NCBI GenBank assembly: GCA_015680685.1
Contig: MNCI01035818.1
Location: 359,489 to 416,864 of the forward strand
Origin: Gnetum montanum
Taxonomy: Eukaryota; Streptophyta; Gnetopsida; Gnetales; Gnetaceae
Length of the DNA: 57,376 bases
Direction of reading: 5' to 3'
Below are positions 1-11,852 of the stretch, piece after piece. Numbering within the stretch: the stretch's first letter is position 1; every line of letters begins with the position of its first letter. Made by a program: the position numbers and the translations under genes. The notes beneath the pieces are model-generated. The model saw only the letters and a list, made by a program, of their open reading frames with translations, ran no database searches and was not told where the DNA came from.

Positions 1-744
1 AATCTTTGGTATTTTGATGGGACCAGAATAGCTTCTTTTTATCTTTAAAGTGAATTCCAGTGGTATTTCAATCAGAAATTGTCAAGTCTTTCAAAGGTTT
101 TGTTTGAATGAAATCGTTGATATCTATTATCTAATCAAAATGGAGTCTCGTACGTGGTAGTTTACGCAGCAATTTTTGGTAGCATAATAGGATTGTCTTG
201 AAGATATTGCTTGTTTGAGCCTTGGAAGTTTGAACAATTCGTAGATATTGAATTTGGGATAGTTTTATTGCGAAGTGTTTACTCGTGTCATTTTACCTTG
301 TTTAAATATTTGAGGTCTACACAAATCTGCTTTCTTTTCTTTTCTGCTTATTTCCATCAAATCTTGCTTTCTAGTTTTCTTGTGGAACTATCTCTTTCTC
401 TAGGGAAAATTAGGAGTAGATTGTGGAGTTGTGCTCAAATGTTTTTGCAAAATTTTATTTGTTACAAGTAGGTATTATAAGGACCGCGTAGACTAGGTAG
501 TTGAACAAAATAGAAAATTTTCAACAACTCACAGTACTTGGCAAAGTTGGCTAAATCTCTTTAAAGTAAGTCATTTGTAGTTCACACACAACGCAATTGT
601 TACATTTTACACAACCACACGCCGCACAAGCACACACACATACTCACATTGACTACTAAGTTTATTTGGAGGTATTTGGGCCTTGGTGTTGCCAGAGACC
701 AGTAGGCACCTAAATCCTGTTCGAGGACACTCGTTGGCGATCGC
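1..744. other. Unassigned AT-rich flank left of element E1
   Basis: No coding segment, LTR end or primer-binding site could be supported here. Short open frames are present but have no recognisable motif and look like chance. Elements E2, E3 and E4 have LTR, primer-binding site and leader upstream of gag. In E1 the sequence upstream of about 745 does not resemble the leaders of the other elements, so E1 appears to have lost its 5' end, or unrelated DNA has been joined to it. A stretch at about 720-760 contains TTGGCGATCG, which resembles a primer-binding site only over its first bases. Confidence 0.4.
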
Positions 745-2560
745 GTCCCAAACGGTCGCCAACAGAAACAACCATGATGAAGGTGATTGACGAAATAATT
801 ATGACTATGAAGGCCACCAAAATCGAAGGGGTGGTCAAAAACCATAATGGGCATCATCAACACAATGATGATGATGGACCTTTACTGGTGACTTGAAGTA
901 TGCTTAACATTGTAGAGGTAGTGAAAATCCAAACCAAGCATATGAAGGATAATCGGATCAAGTGCCTAGATATGAACAATATCCCAAGATTTGAGGGGGG
1001 ATACAATTCTAATCCATAGACACATCTACAAGATTTTCAAGATGCCCATGCCTTACAAAAAATCAAGAATGAGTGGTAGAAACTTAAGATTTTTTCAAGG
1101 ACACTCATTAAGGAAGTTGAAAGTTGGTACTAGTCCTTAGAACCAGAATCTATCCAAAGATGGAGTACCATGTTAGAACTATTCAATGACAAATATCAAA
1201 TGTACTCTAGAGTGTCTAATCTAAGAAGGCAAATCAAAGGTTGGAAACAAGGAATACATGAACCCCTGGATGCCACCATGGACCAATATTATTCACTCTT
1301 ACATGAGTGCCTTGGCCATGGTTACTCTGAGAGGGAATAAATTTGGCACATCATAGATGGGCTTAGAGCAAAAACAAGAAGAACCCTTGGGGCGTATGCC
1401 TAAGGGAGGTTGTCTAAAATGAGAGCTCATCATATCCAAAGGCTAATTGAGCAAGTAGCAAAAGAAGAAGGTGAACTATGAAAAAGGGAGAATATTGAAG
1501 AGTATGATAGGGACCCATCCATCAAAAAATGAGAGGTTCAATTTTGTGATGAGGAGTCACCACTTGCTAAAGTGGTAAATGGAAAGACCTTGCCTATCCA
1601 AAAAAAAATTTCTAACATTTCAGCCAAGGTTGCCAAGTTATGGGACTCTTTGAATGAAAATTTTCAAATTTCTTTGAAGATTGCTGAAGAATCTAAAGAG
1701 AAAAATAGTGATCATAATTGTAGATGATGAAAAGAAGTTGAATGTGCCTACCAAAGAGGTAAGGGCAAAGTTGTTGTAGTAGAGGAAGTTGTGGAATTTG
1801 ACTCTGATAATGAAACTGAATGTGACATCTATCAATATGAACATCCAAAGGGATGCTACCCTGTGGTGTCACACTTATAATACTCAGAAGTATACGCATT
1901 AAATCCTTGCCTAGCATGTAGACAAGCTCCAAGACGATTTCCTTACCCTCAAAGCAGTCCAAGGTAGTTCCACCAATAGCAACAAGCTTACTACACAAGT
2001 GGAACTCCTCCACAACCTTATGAACAGTACCAATATTCGTACCAACCACAATCATGGGGAATGCCATTGCCAAGGTAGTAGTACCCTTATAGGCAACCAG
2101 ATCCATATGGGTACTATGTTTAGCAACCCATCTCCCTTAGAAGTCCCTTAGAAGTTTAGTAACTCATGCATCATTCCAGCATCACTATTACCCTTTAGAG
2201 TACCATTGAACACATTCACCAACTACTCAAGGGAAAAACGTATATCTGTATCCTTATCATCCCTCACATCCCTATACACCTACACTCCCACCTTCAACTC
2301 AGTTACCTCTCGCTCCATCCATGCAGGGTGAAATTCCTTCACAATTTCAACAAAAAAATGCTACAAGGGCTATACACTCACAACTATTTTTTCAACCAAG
2401 TGGTCCAGATAATCGATCAAGGAAATTACCTTTCTTCTAGCCTAGTAGTCTTCTTCAACCCTCATAACCTACTCCGATTGATCGCCCTACATCTCTAGTA
2501 CCCTCATCCTCTGCATCAAATACCTTTGAGCACCCTTCAAACTAAGTGCCACCTAAGATC
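745..2560 (+). pseudogene. gag: E1 gag (capsid/nucleocapsid polyprotein), degenerate
   Basis: Gag forms the virus-like particle and binds element RNA. The N-terminal part is rich in H, N, D and R. The conserved block PLLVT-SMLNIV at about 880-915 matches the same block in E2, E3 and E4. The retrotransposon-gag capsid segment is at about 960-1450, with SWY-SLEPESIQRWSTMLE followed by FNDKYQ at about 1120-1200. A zinc-knuckle remnant at 1821-1856 reads C-x2-Y-x3-H-x3-C, where the second Cys has become Tyr. A Q/P/Y-rich segment follows. Several in-frame stops (for example TAG for CAG in the WYQS motif) and frameshifts disable it. Confidence 0.85.
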
Positions 2561-2569
2561 CGCATTGAA

Positions 2570-3200
2570 ATGCTAACTCATGATGTTTTTGACTAGATCA
2601 AGGATGGCAACCTTCCTACAAAAAGATCTGATCTAGGAAATCTACTCATCTTTCTATAGATTGTTGGACAAGAGCCATGCAAGGCTCTTCTTAACTCCAG
2701 TTCTAATGTTAGCCTCATCTCCCATGATATGTACAAAGCCTAGAACCTACCACCTCTTAAGAAGAGCAATATCCATCTAAAATTAGTAGATTAGTCAATT
2801 ACAGTCCCTTTGGGATTAGTAGAGGACATTATGATCACAGTTTGTGGGCGGTCCTATCCTATTGATTTTTTGGTAATCAAGGTGAAAAACTGCAAAAGTG
2901 ACTTCCCCATCATCATGGGAAGGGCTTGGTTAAGCACAATCAATGCGCAAATGGGTATAAGGGACTTATCTCTCAAAATATCTAAGGAAAATGAGTTAGG
3001 CAAAATTGAGAAGAAGCGTATTCCATGCATTGCATACAATAATAATGAGTGCAATTTTATGCAAAATATTTTGTCAATCAAAAGCACATACATTAAGGCA
3101 TGTAGTCAATGTGCACAACAAATTAACATTCAGAGGTGTCTATACATAGCAACCATAAAGCAGGAGGGTACCTAGTGGCTCATAGCTAATTCAGATAACG
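2570..3200 (+). pseudogene. E1 retropepsin-like protease region
   Basis: This part of pol would cut the Gag-Pol polyprotein. The active-site strand, LLDSG...NLIS in E4, appears here as LLNSSSNVSLIS at about 2683-2720, so the catalytic Asp is Asn and the Gly is Ser. An open stretch from 2810 to 3175 (121 codons) keeps the PIDFLVI segment and the IIMGRAWLSTINA block that ends such protease domains. A polar linker towards RT follows. Loss of the catalytic Asp means it would be inactive even if translated. Confidence 0.8.
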
Positions 3201-3559
3201 ACACAATATGCATGGAGCTAATTGAGAGCTTAACTTGTGCATATATAAAAGGCATGGATAATATTGAATAAGTCAAGTCCCAACTCTCTAATGAAGATGA
3301 TGATAACTATTGGGGAGAGTTGGTGATCCTTAGATTAGTTCAAGTAGGAGCCCTTAGAACTAAAAAATTTACTAGTTGGAATGGAGTATGCATTTTTAAA
3401 CAATGGTAAACCAATCATCATTAATGCCAAACTTGCTCGTGAACAAAAATAAAAGTTGTTGAAAGTGGTGAGTAAATGGTCAACAAACATTGCTTTGTCA
3501 TATCCAAAGCTAACAGGAATCAATCCGAAGATATGCCAGCACCACATCTACATTGACTC

Positions 3560-4290
3560 AGCATGAAGGCTAGAAGGTAGTCGCAGAGGCAACTAAACCC
3601 CAAATTGAACCAAATCATTAAGGAGGAGATAGAGCAACTCCTCAAGGTAAGGTTTATCTATCCAATCACGGATAGTGAGTGTGTTAGCCCACTCATAATT
3701 ATACTAAAGAAGGATGATAAATGGCAAGTTTGCATTGACTTTAAGTTGTTAAATATGACAACATTTAAAGATCACTTTCCTTTGCCATTTTTGGATCAAG
3801 TATTAGACATCATATTCAGGCATTGTTATTATAGTTTCTTGGATGGTTATAGTGGCTATAACCAAATCCAAATTGCGCTAGAAGACTAAACCAAGATAAC
3901 ATTCACAAGTCCTTGGGGGACTTTTGCACACTATAAGATGCCATTTGGCCTATGCAATGCCCTTGCAACATTTGAACACTTGGTCCTTAGTATCTTTCAA
4001 CAAAAAATCGATAGTGGTGTTGAAGTCTTCATGGATGACTTTTCCACCTATGAAGATAGCTTTGAGAAAGCCTTGGACTGACTTGAGCAAGTACTAAAGA
4101 GATGTGTTGAGACAAACTTATGGCTCAACTGGCAAAAGAGCCATCTCATGGTCCAAGAAGGAATTGTTCTAGGGCACTAGATTTTGTAGAAAGGGATTCA
4201 AGTAGACCCAAAAAAGATAAGAGTGATCCAAGAAATAACATGCCAACTAGAGACCATTAAAGATGTTCAGTCATTCCTTGGAAACATTGG
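3560..4290 (+). pseudogene. E1 reverse transcriptase domain
   Basis: This region encoded the RNA-dependent DNA polymerase. An open stretch at 3605-3889 contains the fingers/palm motifs: a KEEIEQLL helix, PLIIILKKDDKWQVCIDF, LPFLDQVLD and FLDGYSGYNQIQIA. After a stop at 3888 it continues with TSPWGTFAHYKMPFGLCNA and then the catalytic VFMDDFS box at 4024-4044, the usual F/YxDD site with both Asp kept. YSGYNQI is typical of Athila/Tat-type gypsy RTs. Stops (TAA, TAG, TGA) interrupt it at several points. Confidence 0.92.
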
Positions 4291-4299
4291 TACTACTAG

Positions 4300-4830
4300 T
4301 GCTTTGTTAAGAATTTCTCTAAGATCACAAAGTCATTGGTAGAACTTACAAAGAAAGATGCACATTTCATTTGGACAAAGGAATGTGAAAATGCATTCCA
4401 ACCATTAAAAGAGAAACTCATAGAAGCACCAATCCTACGAGCACCTGATTGGTCCAAACCATTCCATATCATGATAGATGCATCTAACTATGCTTTGGGA
4501 GTAATACTCATGTAGATGGATGATAAGAAACATCCATATTAGATCCACTACGCAAGTCGAAGCATTGTGGGAGCATAGTTAAATTACACAACCACAAAGA
4601 AGGAATTAATGGTAGTGGTGTATGCATTAGGAAAGTTTAGACATTATGTGCTAGGTTACAAAGTATTTGTACATATGAACCACAATGTAATTTACTTCCT
4701 TATGAATAAGCTGATGGTGAGCCTTCATGTTATACGGTGGCTTATGATCTTGTAGGAATTCAATCTTACTATGGTAGATCCAAAAGGGACCGAGAATGTG
4801 GTCACTAACCATCTTTCTCACTTAAGATAG
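4300..4830 (+). pseudogene. E1 RT-connection and RNase H domain
   Basis: RNase H removes the RNA strand during reverse transcription. The lead-in motif LVELTKKDAHFIWTKECENAF is at about 4335-4395. The first catalytic strand, FHIMIDASNYALGV, is at about 4462-4505 and its Asp is kept. Then come IHYASRSI at about 4540 and KKELMVVVYALGKFRHYVLGYKVFVHMNH at about 4595-4685. The segment is broken by TAG codons after ILM and later. Confidence 0.85.
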
Positions 4831-4929
4831 GATAACAAAGAGGAGGAGAGCTTGCTCTTTGATCAATTTCCAAATGAACTCCTCTTTACTAGAGTAATAA
4901 ATGAACAAAGGCTTGAAAAATAAATATGG

Positions 4930-6200
4930 TATAATGGCATATTCACATATCTTCTCACTCAAGAGATGCCAAAAGACTTGAATTTTAGGAAAAATCAACA
5001 ATTTCTTCATCAGGTCAAATACTTCATGGAAATTAATGGACACCTTTACAAGGTGTGTGCTGATGGATTGTTTTGTTGGTGTGTCCCTAATGAAGATCAA
5101 CTATGCATTATTTAGGATGCTCATGAAGGACCTTGTGGAGGCCAATATGTAGGGAGATGCATGACCATAAAAATCCTGATGGTAGGATACTATTGGCCCA
5201 TAATCTTTAGGGATGCCCACCAGTTTGTCAAGTGTTGTGGATGTTGTCAATGTGATGGGGGGATGCTTGCATGTATGGAAGGTTCTCAATAGTGTATTCA
5301 ACCACTAGAACCTTTTGACAAATGGGGCATTGACTTCATGGGTCCCATCACATCTATGTCTAACAGGAAAGCGTATATTATAGTAGCAATTTACTATTGC
5401 ACAAAATGGGCTAAAGCAACAACTGTTATAGATTGCACATCATCCATTGCCACTAGATTTATACAACAACATATTGTAAATAGGTTTGCAGTGCTACATT
5501 CACTAATTTTTGATAATGGGACTCATTTCATAGGTGCCACATTTAGAAAATTAATGCAACACTTGGGGGTAGAACATAAACTAACAACACCTTACCACCC
5601 CCAAGCCAACAGTCAAGTAGAGGTAACCAACTGGGAGATTACAAAAGTATTAATGCAAACCATTAGCAAATATAGGAAGGATTAGAGCACAAAACTTAAT
5701 GATGCTCTATGGGCTTACCAATCAACTTAGAAAATTCCTATTGGTTATTCTCCCTATGAGTTAGTGTATGAGAAACTTCCAATGCTCCCAATTCAATCTA
5801 AGCTTTGTACACTCTCAACGACCTGTGAACTAAACCTTGACCTAAGTTTAGCACAAAAGGAAAGATTGATCAATTTGAATGTGCTAGAAAAAAATTTCTT
5901 AGTGGCCCTATCTTTGAATGAGGTGAATAAGGCATTTAGTAAGTAATGTCATGACCTTAGAATTAGGAAAGTAAGGTTTCAACTAGGAGATAAGGTCCTC
6001 TACTGGAACCCCACACATGTACCTCAAAAGGAAAAATTTCAAACATTCTGGGAGGGACCTTACATAATTGATCAAACCTTTCCCTCTAGGGTCATGATAA
6101 TTTACAAACTTGATAACCCAAATAAAAAGTAGTTGGTTAATATCCAACAAGTCAAACCTTTCCTAGAACCAAGACTAGCCAGTGTAACTATCGTCTCAAC
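4930..6200 (+). pseudogene. E1 integrase (zinc-binding, catalytic core, GPY/F module)
   Basis: Integrase inserts the cDNA into the genome. The zinc-binding region at about 5115-5260 reads HEGPCGGQYVGR, then GYYWPIIFRDAHQFVKCCGCCQC. The catalytic core includes KWGIDFMGP at about 5320-5345 and an open stretch at 5338-5685. All three D,D-35-E residues are visible: Asp in GIDFMGP, Asp in FDNGTHF at about 5512, and Glu in NSQVEV at about 5615. The C-terminal GPY/F-like module FWEGPYIID is at about 6043-6070. Stops separate the pieces. Confidence 0.92.
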
Positions 6201-6250
6201 TAATGGACATCCATGTTGTATTTTTTGGATTTCCTCCTTCAAAATCAATC

Positions 6251-6261
6251 GTGGGGGAGAT
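6251..6261 (+). promoter_or_regulatory. E1 internal purine G-tract at the end of pol
   Basis: GTGGGGGAGAT marks the end of pol and the start of the non-coding tail. A nearly identical tract sits at the same junction in E2 (23138-23148), and a G-run does so in E3 (19812-19817). It is distinct from the polypurine tract that touches the 3' LTR. A second polypurine tract is one possible role. This is inferred from position and repetition only. Confidence 0.45.
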
Positions 6262-8966
6262 AGCCATCTGTGCTAACCATTACCATGGCCTCTCATTTTT
6301 TCTACCTTTTTGGTTTTCACATTTTTTATTTTACAAATTTTTGATTTTTGATTTTTTCTAATTTTATATCATTTTTAGTACCTTTAAACTTTCTTGCTTA
6401 TTTTACACTTTCTTATATATTTTATTGTATTTTTTCTTTTGTTTCTTTTGATTAAATATGATATTTTCTCATTTTTGCTAATAAATCTACATTATTATCA
6501 TAGAACACAATGCTACTATTGTTATTTGCTAATGATGGTTTGTGCTTAATGTGTGATTATCGATGTTTGGTTTCTATTTTTTAGTTCTGATGTCTAATGA
6601 CTTTGACATGGTTTATTTTTCATGGAATAGGTAGTGAGTCCATCTCATCCACCCATCCAATGAGCTCTATGGTTTTCTTTATTCTGGGAATTTGAGGTCC
6701 CTTTTTCATTAAAAAAACTTTTAATCAATCAATGACCTTGGTAGTTCTGGAATTAGGAAGGATCCAAAGGTTTGTAAAGGGTGTGACTTCAAGGGGACTC
6801 AATACTCTTTGTACTCTTCTTCTTTCTTGAGTGCTTGAGTGTTTTTTTATGGACTTCTTACCATTCCATACCACATTCTTTACTAAATTTATCATTTTCT
6901 TTTCATTTTTCACATTCTTTGATATTTTCTCATTCTTTTAGACTTTTTCATTTCTTTAATTTTCGATATTCTTTAACATTTTTCAATTCTTTAATGATTT
7001 TTCATTCTTTACATCTTTTCCAATTCTTATTATGTTTTTCATTTTTTTTCATGTCTCTTGTAAATAATTTTAATTGTTGATAAAACACATTAAGAATAAG
7101 GCAAGATGTAGTCTAATAAGGTGAAGATTTCTCTATGTTATCAAGTCATAAGGGACTGATTATTTGAATAGTGAGCCTACAACATTTATCCATTCATTTC
7201 ATTAATATGAGGTTCTTACCATTGCCATAATGATATTCTTCCCATCATACAACTAAGAATAAACTTTTAATCATTATGTCTGGACTGAAAAGTGAAGAAC
7301 CAAGAGGAAATGTCAAGGGTGTGACATCAAGAGGATTTGTGGACTCTCTTAGATTACTAGTCTTATCCTGTTGTTTAGGTTGTATTATATCCTTGTAGAT
7401 CTAACAAAAAATGGGAGTCAAAGTACAATAAGTGCTATCTTACCAAGTCACTAGAAAGACATGTTATCGATGCCTAAGGGTAGTCCTCTAGTAAGGTTGA
7501 CATAGATAAAAATAAAGCTCATGTGTAGGATAAATTTCTAGGGATCCACTTGGAAAGACATGTTACTCATGCCTAAAGGTAGGCAGTTTCTTAGGAATCT
7601 AAAAAATAAAAAAAGGTACAATGAATAAAGTTCTCCCTTGGACAATATGCTAAGTGTCAATACTCCTTGCAACAATGGTAGCCTTACAGTTGTGATTTCA
7701 AGAGATGAGATAATGCGATGTTACTAAATGTGGTATGGAGTTAGTTTGCATCTTGGACAAAAAGGCTAAAGATTACTTTAACAAGTAATAAAACACAAGA
7801 GTCCATCATGTCTATGGTAAGACACCTCACGTCTTGATTTTTGCAATCCCTTCTAAGTCCATTTCATCTCATTGTATGAATAATCATAACTTGTGGTTTT
7901 ATGTAATAGACTCATTTTCCCAAATTGGTGATACTAACATGTGTGTTTTGCTAAATACGTATGCATTACATTCAATCCCTTGAGTGCCTAAGGACACTTT
8001 TAGACATGGTTATATAAGGGCATTAAGGGCTAAAGCTTGCTTTGGGGAGGACCCACTTGTATAACTGTTGTATCTTATATTTGCCAAGTGATTCCACATC
8101 ATTTTGAGCTTTCCAACAAAAAAAATGTCAATATTCACTTCCCTTATCATTCAATATTTCCATTCATACAATAAGAATTCATTACCCATCTCATCCATCT
8201 TATCACCATCTAATGAACTTTCATAGCTCGAGGTTCCTTCTTGATGAACTTTCTATGTCATATTTTTGAAAACATATGCATCATTCCTAGTCCAAGGCCC
8301 TCTGAACATGTTCCATACCTTCCAAATATTCAAAATGACTCATTTTTGTTCCTAAAATATCAATAAAAAATATGTAAACTTAGCCTTCGATATCAGAGCA
8401 CCTCTTTGATATAGAAGCACCTCTTCAATTTTGGAGCAAACAAAATGTATATATATGAGGGGAATTAATCAAATTTTCATTTTTCACTTTTGCAACTAAG
8501 AGCGTTTTTGCCAATTTTTCTTCCTAACTCAAAGCTCTAACCTCCTAGCTTTCCCAAGCCATAACTTACATCCTATTTCTTTGATTTTCATGATTTTTAA
8601 ATCTATCTGATCCTAGAGTGATCATCTTAGTCATGGGGGATGCTAGAGAGGAAAATTTGAGCCAAAATTTCAAAATTTCTAATGCCCAAAAGGTATTATA
8701 AGGGTAAGTTTAAAGGAAAATAACAAGAATTTATATGAAAAATCACTCATATTAAGGCCAAAACAACTTTAATAGGACTCTTAGTCAACCATACCAATTA
8801 TCTTAAGCCATATAAAAGCACTAGTGAGGTTACTTTTTGAAAATTTCCTAACTCTACAATCATAAGGAAATAGAAACTTAATGTAACTAAGGATATGAGT
8901 AAGGTATAATATTGTTAGAAGTTTATGAGAATACTTTAGTAATTCAAAATTTTTGATTGATTACAA
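6262..8966 (+). other. E1 non-coding tail between pol and ORF-X
   Basis: The first part (6262-7060) is T-rich, with repeats of short CATTCTTT-like words. From about 7110 to 8120 it aligns by eye with E2 (about 23440-24390) and E3 (about 19960-20990), with shared blocks such as GTGTGACATCAAG and CTTGTAGATCTAAC. No open frame is shared between the copies. An internal duplication is likely: about 6630-6830 resembles about 7165-7360. The part 8380-8470 has GATAT words followed by TATATATATG, which may be a promoter for ORF-X. Confidence 0.7.
8448..8457 (+). promoter_or_regulatory. Candidate internal TATA region upstream of E1 ORF-X
   Basis: TATATATATG lies about 510 bp before the ORF-X start, after CGATATCAG and TTGATATAG words that resemble those in the LTR U3 regions. 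E2 has the equivalent at 24716-24733 (TATAAATATTATATATAG), also after GATATCG and GATATT words. The two are aligned in otherwise diverged DNA. Promoter activity is inferred. Confidence 0.35.
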
Positions 8967-11647
8967 ATGGTCCCAAAGAGAGGAGCACAAGGTGGACTTC
9001 CACAACTAGCAAGTAAGAGACCAAGAGGTAGTGGAAGGGGCCAAACGAGGGAACAAATCCTATAAGTTGAACATATAGAGAAGGAGGCTCAATCTTTCAA
9101 CATCCATCATGAAACTTCTGCTACTAGACATTCCATCCAAGCAAAGGTAGAGGAACCTTAAGAATAAGGACATCATATCACACTATTACAAGAATGCCTC
9201 CAAGCCATCTAGGAGAAATCGCTATTGACTATAGTGATCATGGATATGAACTTTTGTCGATTCATGGAATTTCTTCTAGAGGTGATAAGGATGCAACTTC
9301 AAGTGTCACTGTTATGGCCCATTCTTCTAAACAGTGGTGAATGGTATCTATGGGAGACCTATTAATTTTGGCATAACAAAGCAAAAGATGTTATGGTCAA
9401 CATTGAAGGAGTCTCTATTTCTTATTTAGTCAAGGCAATAATTGAAGCTTTGAATGTGGCCAATGAAGGGGCAAGATTAGACCATCTATCCCCAGATTAG
9501 ACAAAGACACTAGAAATGATGGTTGAAAAAGGCATATGGTAAAGAAGATAAACAGTACAATGAGTTAACTTTATAGGAAAGAATTTATTTCAAAATTAGC
9601 ACGTACCACCTATTTCCCACAAAGAGACTAAATAGATTATCCACATATGTGGTAAGAAGAAGTGCAATTCTAATGGGGAAGTATAATGCAAATATCGCAC
9701 AACTCTATTTCATGGAGATCTAAAGGTGGTTTGAGGAAGAAAAGGTAGGAAAAATCTTAGGATACACTAATGACATCCTCAGGAAGGCTTAAAACATCTC
9801 ATATGTTGAGATGTTCAAGCTAGCACCACCAAAGAAATATCAGGTGAAGGAACAAATAGAATCTAGGGAAACCACATAAACCATTGAACAACAAAAGCAA
9901 GTGAGACCTAGTGGTCAGCAGTAAGAGCAACAACAACAACAAGAACAACAATAGCAACAATTTCCACCATTGCCTCTATAGGATTATAGGCCATCCATGA
10001 GTCATTTGTAACAAATCATAGAGACTATTAGTTAGGGAACATGTGAGGAGGCCAACCTCTATAGAGTTATTGATAGTACCATACAACCCAAAATTTCCAC
10101 AGATGCTACAAGTGGACATATATCCTTGCAATTAAGAAAAGAGGCCTAATTATCACAATATATTTTTGGGAATGCTACATCATTCCATTCCATGCTTAAA
10201 ACATGGGAAGAATCCATAGTTGTGATTATGCAACACTAGGAAATCCTTTAACATACTTATTATACCACCAATAGAACTAACTAGAGCTAGAGATGTTTAG
10301 ATGTTAGTTGGTACCTTAATGACTCTTGCTGATCATGAAGATGTGCTAGATGGACTATTGTAGACCAGATAGGTGATGAAAACTCTTTTTGACATCCCAA
10401 GTGATTTCATTGTAGTGTAATCAGAATTAATGACAACCAAGGGTAAACTGGTCATGGAAGAAACTAGGGTGGAGCATGTAGAAGCTGAAATTCTTAGACT
10501 ATAAGAAGAGCTTGCAATCCTAAGGGTTGAGTGTAGAGATCCATTGTAATATGTGGTGCCTGATGAGCTAGAACAATTTAGAATAAAACAAATTAGTTGC
10601 TTAATAGAGTAGAGCAAGATGATGGAGAAAAAGAAGGAGAAAGTGGTAGGGATGCCTTAGTAGCAAAAGCATAGGCATATGCACATGCTAAAGCATTCAT
10701 CATAGTAAAAGAAGAAAAAAAAACTCATTGTAGATAACACCAGGCTAGCCAACATTGAGACATAGAGGAACATCCTAGAGGAGAGCATCCATTAGTTGAG
10801 AAAATAATTGATGAGGGCTGATCAAGATATGAATTTCTTAGCAAGATAAAACTGGATTCTCTTAATGGAGGAGGTATGAAAAATTAGACAGAAATCTACT
10901 ATTGAGATTAACGAATGGAAAAATGAAGTTAAGAAGCATGAAAGGCTTAAAGAACACTTTTGCGACCAGATGGGGATGTATAAGAAAATCAATGGGAGGG
11001 AGATGCAGATGGTGAAGGCTCAAATCAATTCCATATTAGCATAGAATCTAGATTGGCAATTTATCTTGAATAGTTTTGTTCACATCCACCAAGTGGAAGT
11101 CAAAAATGAAGACCTATAGATAGAAGATCTAAAAGAATACATGGGGTTAGCTAACCTTCATTATGATAACTTGGCCATGTTGACAGTAGGTAAGCCTCAA
11201 AATGAGCCTGAATATCAAGTAGCAGCCATGTACGTATTGTAGAAAAAAGAGTTGGCAGATTGAAAAGATGCATTGTAAAAACTTCAAGTGGCAAACTCTG
11301 AACTAGAAGTAGTAAAGGTTGGCTACCAAGGCCAAAAATATTTTGTAATGAACCTGGCTAGAAGACTATTAGATTATCATGAGTTATGAACCGAGGCTAG
11401 AGCATTTTAAGAAGAGAGGAGGTAGTTTTCTACATGGTATGTTAAAGCCAATCTAATATTTTCGTAGATGCCATGTCCATGGGATGTACCAACTCCATCA
11501 CACATTGTACAATAAGCATGGATGATATATGACCTTGGAATGGAGGAGGAGAGACTTTAGGTGCTCTTGAACAAATACAAATTCCAGAAGCTTGATGATA
11601 AGGGGAAGTTATCGATGAAGGAGCCACCACCACTAGGCACTACATAG
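8967..11647 (+). pseudogene. E1 ORF-X: extra 3' ORF of the Athila-like element
   Basis: The start ATG and the final TAG are chosen by alignment with the E2 copy (25258-27992). The product would be about 890 residues. Visible parts are a basic Gly/Arg/Gln N-terminus, then a segment with NIEGVSISYLV, ERIYFKISTYHLFPTKRLNRLS and VVRRSAILMGKYNANIAQLYF (about 9395-9720), which by layout recalls plant transposon-associated 'mobile' domains. Next are a Gln-rich linker (about 9890-9970), a DYRPSMSHL block, a long K/E/Q-rich stretch likely to be coiled coil (about 10430-11400), and a C-terminal MPCPWDVPTPS block (about 11469). I see no signal peptide or membrane segment, so it is not an obvious envelope protein. 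Many stops interrupt it. Function unknown. Confidence 0.7.
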
Positions 11648-11840
11648 GCTACATTGAGCTTCATCAAATTGTTTTGTTTCAATTTCAGTTGTTTTGTCAT
11701 GTCTTTTGTTGATTTTTGTAAATACCACCATGGTAATAAGTGTCATGTATATAGTAAATATTATCATGTAAATCTACCTCCTAATTTTGTAAGGAACTCT
11801 ATCCTCATTTTTTTTTAACTAAAGGACAAGTTCTCAGGTA

Positions 11841-11852
11841 GTCATGGGGGTA
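11841..11852 (+). promoter_or_regulatory. E1 polypurine tract at the 3' LTR
   Basis: GTCATGGGGGTA directly precedes the LTR start TGATAAAAGC, where plus-strand DNA synthesis would be primed. E2 has the identical 12 bases at 28184-28195 just before its 3' LTR. A short motif, AAAGGACAAG here and TTGAGGATGAG in E2, lies just upstream and also occurs in E3. Confidence 0.75.

Noticed and set aside
720-760. Possible primer-binding site for E1 (TTGGCGATCG)
   Set aside because: Only the first bases match the tRNA-Asp complement, the rest does not, and no LTR end precedes it.
10333-10617. Minus-strand 94-codon open frame inside ORF-X
   Set aside because: It is the antisense of the coding stretch and is not shared by the E2 copy.
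8967-11647. Envelope glycoprotein call for ORF-X
   Set aside because: Its position fits an env-like ORF, but no signal peptide, membrane helix or cleavage site is visible, and the charged coiled-coil-like composition does not suit one.
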